This document shows, one piece after another, positions 55,986-61,947 of a DNA stretch of 61,947 nt. Under the pieces are notes generated by a model that was not told the DNA's origin, did not search any database, and saw only the letters and a list, made by a program, of their open reading frames with translations. The stretch comes from an uncultured Anaerococcus sp. (GTDB lineage: Bacteria > Bacillota > Clostridia > Tissierellales > Peptoniphilaceae). The first letter of the stretch is position 1. Each line of letters starts with the position of its first letter. The stretch lies in the NCBI RefSeq assembly GCF_943908415.1, contig NZ_CALTSY010000009.1:1-61947 (forward strand), written 5' to 3'. A program made the translations under genes and the position numbers.

Positions 55986-56040
55986 CTTTATAGAGATAGC
56001 TTATTTTTTGGTAAAATCCCTTTCAATTTTAAAAATATAT

Positions 56041-57450
56041 TTATTTTTCAAAATATTTTTTCCATTTATTCTCATAGGTCCAATTGTAATCACCTTTTTT
56101 ATCTGAATCCTTATACTTATCAAAATCTTTCAAAATTTTTATAAATGTATTACTCATTATAATCAGAGACAAGATATTCGGGATAACCATAAGTGCATTT
56201 GCAGTATCAGCAACTGACCAAGCAAATTTTAATCCACCTATTGCTCCTATATAACAAAATCCTATGTAAGCATACTTAAATATTGAAGCTACCTTTGATG
56301 ACCCTGTAAGATACTTTATACATCTTTGACCATAGTAGCACCAAGAAACTGCTGTAGTAAAAGAAAAAAGTATCAAAGCTAAAGATACTAAATATTTACC
56401 AAAAGGTATAGTCATAGAAAATGAATTTGCTGTCAAAGCTGCTCCATTTAAATTAGGATCTGTCCATAGGCCACTTGTGATTATAACAAGGGCTGTCATT
56501 GTACAAATAATCATTGAAGATATAAATACTTCTACAGCTCCCCACATCCCTTGTCTTATAGGGTGGTCTGTATGACTTGTTGCATGTGCCATAGGTGCTG
56601 TACCAAGACCTGCCTCATTTGAAAAAATCCCTCTTGCAAGCCCCCATCTAACAGACATAATCATAGTAGTCCCAGCAAATCCTCCCACAGCTGATGAAGT
56701 AGTAAAGGCTCCTACTACTATGCGTTTAAAGGCTGGTATTATTTCACTACGCTGAGATACCAAAATAACTATACATCCTATGATATAAAATATAGCCATA
56801 AAAGGAACAACTTTCTCAGCAAAAGAACCTATCCTTTTGATTCCACCAATTACAACCAAGACCATAAAAACTACTATCAAAATTCCTGCAAGTGATAGGG
56901 ATATACCTGTTATATTATTAAGAGATTCTGATATAGAATTTGCCTGAACTAAGGCACCTGTACCTATTATGGCTATAAAGGCAAAGAAGGAAAATAATTT
57001 TGCCAAAAATTTAGATCCTGTTCCTTTTGATATGTAATACATAGGACCACCTATGTACTTGCCATCCTCATCTCTTTCTCTAGTGGCAACAGCCATAGTA
57101 ACTTCTACCATTTTTGTTGTCATACAAATAATAGCTGCAAGCCACATCCAAAATATAGCCCCTGGTCCTCCAAAACTAATGGCAGTCGCGACACCAACAA
57201 TATTTCCTGCACCTATCGTTCCTGCAAGTGCAGTAGAAACTGCTTGAAAAGGCGAGATAGAGTTTTCATCAGAATCAGAGTCTTTAAATAGTCTTCCAAA
57301 TGTACTTTTAAATATATAAGAAAAATTTTTAAAAACCCAAAACTTTGATCTACAAACTAAAAATATACCTCCAAACAAAAGTACAACTATCATGGGTACT
57401 CCCCACAAAAAATCACTCAACTGTTCATTAAGTTCTATAATCTTATTCAT
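56041..57450 (-). CDS. sodium:alanine symporter family protein (AgcS/AlsT)
   Basis: This is a 469-residue transporter with about eleven hydrophobic segments. The family signatures are FQAVSTALAGTIGAGNIVGVATAI, MVEVTMAVATRERDEDG (extended by YIGGPMYYI) and GLARGIFSNEAGLGTAPMAHA. It imports Ala, Gly or Gln with Na+; the substrate cannot be told from sequence. It is a single gene, separated from pntB by a terminator and about 130 bases. Confidence 0.93.
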   Translation of the reverse strand: MNKIIELNEQLSDFLWGVPMIVVLLFGGIFLVCRSKFWVFKNFSYIFKSTFGRLFKDSDSDENSISPFQAVSTALAGTIGAGNIVGVATAISFGGPGAIFWMWLAAIICMTTKMVEVTMAVATRERDEDGKYIGGPMYYISKGTGSKFLAKLFSFFAFIAIIGTGALVQANSISESLNNITGISLSLAGILIVVFMVLVVIGGIKRIGSFAEKVVPFMAIFYIIGCIVILVSQRSEIIPAFKRIVVGAFTTSSAVGGFAGTTMIMSVRWGLARGIFSNEAGLGTAPMAHATSHTDHPIRQGMWGAVEVFISSMIICTMTALVIITSGLWTDPNLNGAALTANSFSMTIPFGKYLVSLALILFSFTTAVSWCYYGQRCIKYLTGSSKVASIFKYAYIGFCYIGAIGGLKFAWSVADTANALMVIPNILSLIIMSNTFIKILKDFDKYKDSDKKGDYNWTYENKWKKYFEK

Positions 57451-57583
57451 ATATTCTACCTTTCTTTATAAAAGCTAGTTTATTTTTTATATAAACTAAT
57501 TTGAAATTTTAAAGTATTCATTTTCATTTTATAAATTTAGAAAAAAATTAAATAAGCTTTTGTTAATTTATAAATTATATACT

Positions 57584-57616
57584 AAAAAAGAGTAGCTGTA
57601 GAGCCACTCTTTTTTA
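57584..57616 (-). terminator. terminator after pntB
   Basis: GAGTGGCT / AGCTACTC stem with one mismatch, followed by a six-T run on the minus strand. Confidence 0.8.
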
Positions 57617-57617
57617 C

Positions 57618-60080
57618 TTAAGCATTAATCTCATTCAATATTGTATCAATTGACTCTTTGGCATCACCTAATAGTAATCTAGTTTTTCCGTCATCATATA
57701 ATGGATTGTCTACGCCTGCATAACCTGGCTTTTTATCAAAGTTTAGGATAAAGACTTTGGATGCTTCATCTACATTTAATACTGGCATTCCATATATTGG
57801 GGTGCCTTCGGCTGTATTGGCTGCAGGGTTTACTACGTCATTTGCTCCTATTACTATTACTAAATCATCATCTTTAAAGCTTGCATTTGCTTCTTCTAAT
57901 TCTTTGAATTTAGTATAGTCTATGTCTACTTCGGCAAGTAGGACATTCATATGACCTGGCATTCTTCCTGCTACTGGATGTATGGCAAAGTCTACTTCTG
58001 CTCCTTGTTTCTCTAAGGCTTCCATTAATTCTTTTATCTTAGATTGAGCTTGAGATAGGGCCATTCCATAGCCTGGGACTATTGTTACTTTCTTTAGATT
58101 TTTATAATCAATGCTATCATCGCTTAGATCATTATTAGTTTCTATCATGGATTGACTAGTTTTTCCACTTCTGATTTCGTCTAATATTGTACCTATAGTT
58201 TCTTTGGCATCGCCTAATAGTAATCTAGTGTTACCATCTTCATATAATGGGTTTTCTACGCCTGCATAGCCTGGCTTTTTATCAAAGTTTAGGATAAAGA
58301 CTTTGGATGCTTCATCTACATTTAATACTGGCATTCCATATATTGGGGTGCCTTCGGCTGTATTGGCTGCAGGGTTTACTACGTCATTTGCTCCTATTAC
58401 TATTACTAAATCATCATCTTTAAAGCTTGCATTTGCTTCTTCTAATTCTTTGAATTTAGTATAGTCTATGTCTACTTCGGCAAGTAGGACATTCATATGA
58501 CCTGGCATTCTTCCTGCTACTGGATGTATGGCAAAGTCTACTTCTGCTCCTTGTTTCTCTAAGGCTTCCATTAATTCTTTTATCTTAGATTGAGCTTGAG
58601 ATAGGGCCATTCCATAGCCTGGGACTATTGTTACTTTCTTTAGATTTTTATAATCAATGCTATCATCGCTTAGATCATTATTAGTTTCTATCATGGATTG
58701 ACTAGTTTTTCCACTTCTGATTTCGTCTAATATTGTACCTATAGTTTCTTTGGCATCGCCTAATAGTAATCTAGTGTTACCATCTTCATATAATGGGTTT
58801 TCTACGCCTGCATAGCCTGGCTTTTTATCAAAGTTTAGGATAAAGACTTTGGATGCTTCATCTACATTTAATACTGGCATTCCATATATTGGGGTGCCTT
58901 CGGCTGTATTGGCTGCAGGGTTTACTACGTCATTTGCTCCTATTACTATTACTAAATCATCATCTTTAAAGCTTGCATTTGCTTCTTCTAATTCTTTGAA
59001 TTTAGTATAGTCTATGTCTACTTCGGCAAGTAGGACATTCATATGACCTGGCATTCTTCCTGCTACTGGATGTATGGCAAAGTCTACTTCTGCTCCTTGT
59101 TTCTCTAAGGCTTCCATTAATTCTTTTATCTTAGATTGAGCTTGAGATAGGGCCATTCCATAGCCTGGGACTATTGTTACTTTCTTTAGATTATCATAGT
59201 CAAATGATTTCTTTTCTTCTTTTTCTATATCTTTATCAATTAGTGCCTCTTTTTTAGAATCTTTAGAAGCTTTTATATTTTCTTTATTTTCAGAAGTTTT
59301 TTTCTTAGATCCTATTAGTATATCTGATAAGTGTCTATTCATTGATTTACACATTATTTGTGTTAATATAAGACCACTTGCTCCTACTATTGAGCCTACA
59401 GAAATGAGTAAAGGGTTAAATATTACCATTCCTGAGATAGATCCTGCAACTCCTGATGTTGAGTTAAGTAAGGATATAACTATAGGCATATCTGCTCCAC
59501 CAACTCTTATAGCAAATAACATTCCAAAGACTATGGATAAAATTGATATAAGAATTATGGATGTTGTTTGAGATATAACTTCCATTACAGCTAGTATTGC
59601 TATTATTAAAGTAGCTATCAAGCTTATATTTAATAATGTTGAATGCCCATTAATAACTATAGGTCTGCCATCAATTTTTTTGGCAAGCTTAAGAGCTGCA
59701 ACAATACTACCTACAAATGTTACTACTCCTATAAAGATAGCCAATATACCTGTAATAGCTACAAACTTATCTTCCATATTTATTGATATCATTGCCACAA
59801 TAGCACTTGCAAGTCCTCCAAAGGCATTTAACATAGCTACTGTTTGTGGCATTTCTATCATCGATACTTTTATAGCCATATAATAGCCTATAATAAGTCC
59901 AACTGCTATAGCAGCCCAAATTATAGGCTGACTTAATATATCAGCATCTATTATTGTATAAATTATAGCTACAAGCATAGCCAAAGCTGATAGTCTATTA
60001 CCAAACTTTGCATTATCAACCTTACTCATTGAATTAATTCCAAAGAGTATAACTAAGATGAGGATTCCTAAAATAACCAT
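57618..60080 (-). CDS. pntB: NAD(P) transhydrogenase beta subunit with triplicated NADP-binding domain III
   Basis: PntB normally has about 460 residues: membrane domain II and one NADP(H)-binding domain III. Here domain II occupies 1-255, a charged linker (GSKKKTSENKEN..) 256-295, and domain III then occurs three times at about 296-477, 478-659 and 660-820. Each copy has VTIVPGYGMALSQAQ, HPVAGRMPGHMNVLLAE, VIGANDVVNPAANT and GYAGVxNPLYxDGxTRLLLGDAK. Copies are virtually identical in protein and DNA with an exact 546-bp (182-codon) period; only the last differs slightly near its end (VDNPLYDDGKT). The enzyme couples hydride transfer from NADH to NADP+ to the proton gradient. Confidence 0.95.
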   Translation of the reverse strand: MVILGILILVILFGINSMSKVDNAKFGNRLSALAMLVAIIYTIIDADILSQPIIWAAIAVGLIIGYYMAIKVSMIEMPQTVAMLNAFGGLASAIVAMISINMEDKFVAITGILAIFIGVVTFVGSIVAALKLAKKIDGRPIVINGHSTLLNISLIATLIIAILAVMEVISQTTSIILISILSIVFGMLFAIRVGGADMPIVISLLNSTSGVAGSISGMVIFNPLLISVGSIVGASGLILTQIMCKSMNRHLSDILIGSKKKTSENKENIKASKDSKKEALIDKDIEKEEKKSFDYDNLKKVTIVPGYGMALSQAQSKIKELMEALEKQGAEVDFAIHPVAGRMPGHMNVLLAEVDIDYTKFKELEEANASFKDDDLVIVIGANDVVNPAANTAEGTPIYGMPVLNVDEASKVFILNFDKKPGYAGVENPLYEDGNTRLLLGDAKETIGTILDEIRSGKTSQSMIETNNDLSDDSIDYKNLKKVTIVPGYGMALSQAQSKIKELMEALEKQGAEVDFAIHPVAGRMPGHMNVLLAEVDIDYTKFKELEEANASFKDDDLVIVIGANDVVNPAANTAEGTPIYGMPVLNVDEASKVFILNFDKKPGYAGVENPLYEDGNTRLLLGDAKETIGTILDEIRSGKTSQSMIETNNDLSDDSIDYKNLKKVTIVPGYGMALSQAQSKIKELMEALEKQGAEVDFAIHPVAGRMPGHMNVLLAEVDIDYTKFKELEEANASFKDDDLVIVIGANDVVNPAANTAEGTPIYGMPVLNVDEASKVFILNFDKKPGYAGVDNPLYDDGKTRLLLGDAKESIDTILNEINA
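57620..59200 (-). repeat. 546-bp tandem repeat, three units, inside pntB
   Basis: ATTGTTACTTTCTTTAGATT occurs at 58081 and 58627, and its shared part again at 59173, giving an exact 546-base period twice. Units are near-identical, pointing to recent duplication or ongoing gene conversion. Confidence 0.93.
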
Positions 60081-60089
60081 GAATCCCTC

Positions 60090-60389
60090 CTACTTATTTG
60101 AAAACATTTTTAACATTCTGTCTGTGACCTTAAAACCGCCTACTACATTGAAAGTTGCAAGTACAATGGCAATAAAACCAAAAATTTTACCTACAGTTCC
60201 TAGATCTTTTGTAAACACCATCAGGGCACCAATTATGGTTACCCCTGAAAGTGCATTCATACCACTCATTAAAGGAGTATGAAGTAAACTCGGTACATTT
60301 TTTATAATTTTATAACCTAAAAGCATTGACACTGCAAATAATAATATAGATATTATAGGCTTGGCCATTGGATTTAGTAAAAAGTCCAT
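60090..60389 (-). CDS. pntAB: NAD(P) transhydrogenase alpha subunit part 2
   Basis: This 99-residue membrane protein has three or four helices, matching the C-terminal membrane part of PntA when it is split, as in Rhodospirillum. LLHTPLMSGMNALSGVTIIGA is the family signature. It lies directly after pntAA and ten bases before pntB. Confidence 0.94.
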   Translation of the reverse strand: MDFLLNPMAKPIISILLFAVSMLLGYKIIKNVPSLLHTPLMSGMNALSGVTIIGALMVFTKDLGTVGKIFGFIAIVLATFNVVGGFKVTDRMLKMFSNK

Positions 60390-61553
60390 TTAATCACCTA
60401 ATCCCATCGCTTTTCTAGCTCCCTTGTGGACAACTTTTCCATCATAAGTTGTAAGAGATTTATAAACTATCTCATCTTCAAGATCATATGATGGCTTATT
60501 GTCTTTGAATAAATAAGCTACAAGGTTGTATAAGTTTTGTGAGAACATCCATGTTGATGATGTTGGTAGCTCACCCGGTATATTTTTTATACCAACTAAA
60601 GATACATTATGTTTCTTTTCAATTTTACCTGGAGGTGTAATTTCACAGTTACCACCTTGGTCTATAGAAATATCTACTATAACAGATCCATCTTTCATAT
60701 CTTTAACCATATCTTCAGTGATTAAAGTTGGTGCTAATTCTCCTGGAACTAGTGCTGATAAGAATATTATATCTGCTTCTTTAACATGTTCTTTTAAAAC
60801 TTCTCTTTCCTTAGCTAAGACATCATCAGCAAGTCCTAAAGCATATCCACCTTCACCGACAGCAAGTTTTGGATCTACACCTAAGTCTATTACCTTAGCT
60901 CCTAGGCTTCCTGCTTGCTCTGCTGCATCAGGCCTTATGTCGGCTGCCTTTACATTAGCACCCAATCTTTTTGCTGTTGCTATAGCTTGAAGCCCACCTA
61001 CACCAGTACCTATAACTAAGGCGTTGGCTTGTTCCATCATTCCTACAGCTGTAAATATTTGAGGTATAAATTTAGTCAATAGATTGGAAGCAATTAATAT
61101 GCCCTTATATCCTGCGCATGTTGACATTGATGTTAATGCATCCATATTTTGAGCACGTGAAATTCTAGGAATTCCATCAAGTGTAAATGAAATTATTCCA
61201 TTTTCAGCCATTTTTTTAACCATATCGTGGTTTGCTGGTGCTGCTGGATGGATAAAGGTTATCAAGTATTGTCCCTTATGCATCAAGTCAACTTCATGCT
61301 TGTTAAGTTCTTCATTGAATAATGGCTCTTTAACTTTTAAAATTATGTCAGATTTTTCATAAACTTCAGCAGCTCCGTCTATAATTTTAGCTCCTGCTTG
61401 TTTGTAGTCTTCATCAAAGTAGTGAGCTCCTTCACCTGCTTTTGATTCAACTAAGACTTCAAATCCAGCATCTATGTATTTTTTTACAGATTCTGGTGAT
61501 GCTGATACTCTAGCTTCATCTTGCATAATTTCATTTGGGATTCCTATAATCAT
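60390..61553 (-). CDS. pntAA: NAD(P) transhydrogenase alpha subunit part 1
   Basis: The start is set at ATG 61553 (387 residues, MIIGIPNEI), five bases after GGAGG; an earlier in-frame start would add 19 residues that cover this site. This is the NAD(H)-binding domain I: RVSASPESVKKYIDAGFEVLVE, VIGTGVGGLQAIATAKRLGA and ALVPGELAPTLITEDMVKDM. It is soluble and works with PntAB and PntB. Confidence 0.95.
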   Translation of the reverse strand: MIIGIPNEIMQDEARVSASPESVKKYIDAGFEVLVESKAGEGAHYFDEDYKQAGAKIIDGAAEVYEKSDIILKVKEPLFNEELNKHEVDLMHKGQYLITFIHPAAPANHDMVKKMAENGIISFTLDGIPRISRAQNMDALTSMSTCAGYKGILIASNLLTKFIPQIFTAVGMMEQANALVIGTGVGGLQAIATAKRLGANVKAADIRPDAAEQAGSLGAKVIDLGVDPKLAVGEGGYALGLADDVLAKEREVLKEHVKEADIIFLSALVPGELAPTLITEDMVKDMKDGSVIVDISIDQGGNCEITPPGKIEKKHNVSLVGIKNIPGELPTSSTWMFSQNLYNLVAYLFKDNKPSYDLEDEIVYKSLTTYDGKVVHKGARKAMGLGD

Positions 61554-61947
61554 AATTTCCTCCATTCCTATATGTAATACGTTTTCCATACCAATGTAAA
61601 TTGTATACATATATTCTCACATTATTTATTTACATTGATATATAGGCAATGTATTGTCTATGCAATTACTATACTCGGTACTTTTATAAAGTAAACGTTT
61701 TCTAAGCTACTTTCATACTTAGGATTAGTTAAATTTTAAACTTTTTTATAAATACATCGATAATATTAGTTTTGATATTTTTTTGGTAAACTTATAAAAA
61801 TTAATTATATTATGTATTTATAGAATAATGATGCATTTATTCACTTTTTCTTTTTTATAAATACTCTTAAATTTCATATGATATTATTTATTTATGATAG
61901 GTTGTAAAATTAAATGCGACACTATATGTAATAAAAAACTCATACTA
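61554..61947. other. pnt upstream region, no gene seen
   Basis: The AT-rich region upstream of pntAA. TTGCCT and AATAAT 17 bases apart, read on the minus strand near 61625-61655, could be its promoter (weak). TGTAAATTGTATACA near 61597 is a partial dyad. No open frame with a start site was found to the window end. Confidence 0.4.

Noticed and set aside
58067..59200. CRISPR-like regular repeats
   Set aside because: The 546-bp units are coding and contiguous without spacers; they are a domain triplication in pntB.
60526..60990. 154-codon plus-strand frame opposite pntAA
   Set aside because: Reverse-strand shadow of a conserved gene; no ribosome-binding site and composition set by the pntAA codons.
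61590..61640. Rex or other redox operator upstream of pntAA
   Set aside because: The TGTAAATTGTATACA dyad is partial and does not match TTGTGAnnnnnnTCACAA-type sites.
1..61947. tRNA and rRNA genes
   Set aside because: No cloverleaf with a GGTTCGAATCC-type arm or rRNA segment was noticed on either strand by eye; a tRNAscan run would be decisive.

Overview
The window suggests a low-GC Gram-positive anaerobe. Codon use is strongly A/T-ending, ribosome-binding sites are of the GGAGG type, and the rimP-nusA-ylxR-infB-rbfA-nrnA-truB-ribF and ftsK-pgsA-recA orders are Firmicute-like. Gene content, including split pntA, a lysyl-tRNA synthetase with an extra tRNA-binding domain and CstA/AgcS transporters, is compatible with Anaerococcus/Peptoniphilaceae (Tissierellia). 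That placement is a judgement from memory, not a search result.

Positions 1-29.2 kb form an accessory island packed with peptide-natural-product genes, toxin-like secreted proteins and broken mobile elements. In order: (i) a remnant lanthipeptide operon (LanM, flavin reductase, C39 peptidase-ABC exporter, M50-like protease) whose LanM lost about 200 N-terminal codons at a junction with an IS3-family fragment; (ii) a secreted Gly/Ala-rich protein plus small membrane protein; (iii) a CXXX-repeat radical-SAM operon with its Cx3Cx3Cx3C peptide, and next to it an unlisted 39-residue peptide that lines up with the sactipeptide thurincin H; (iv) a two-component system (LuxR-type regulator, HDxxQ-type kinase); (v) decayed IS256, IS3, phage HNH and amidase pieces; (vi) a second secreted protein/membrane protein pair; (vii) a decayed copy of the kinase-promoter-radical SAM segment; (viii) an intact and unusual RiPP operon: a 49-residue precursor ending WNRTSPF, a SPASM radical SAM enzyme, a PqqD-like recognition protein, a B12-binding-type radical SAM enzyme, an MFS exporter, a NodU/TobZ-type carbamoyltransferase and a TldD-type protease; (ix) a frameshifted OB-fold gene and a frameshifted IS110 element.

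A 19-21 bp motif (core ACAAAAGTTAGCTGAA) occurs five times in the island, always just upstream of a start or a decayed start. In four copies a -10-like hexamer lies exactly 17 bases after GTTAGC. It precedes the kinase gene, the CXXX operon, the thurincin-like gene, the 49-residue precursor and the decayed copy. The simplest reading is one RiPP regulon controlled by the local two-component system.

Positions 29.4-61.6 kb are conserved chromosome: yabO-divIC-tilS-hpt-(DUF)-coaX-dus-greA-lysS; two DUF2382 stress-type proteins; a frameshifted dinB; ftsK-pgsA-recA; the translation/RNA operon rimP to ribF, rpsO and pnp; cstA; a CC-motif protein; an AgcS-type symporter; and pntAA-pntAB-pntB. In pntB the NADP(H)-binding domain III is present in three nearly identical tandem copies with a 546-bp period.
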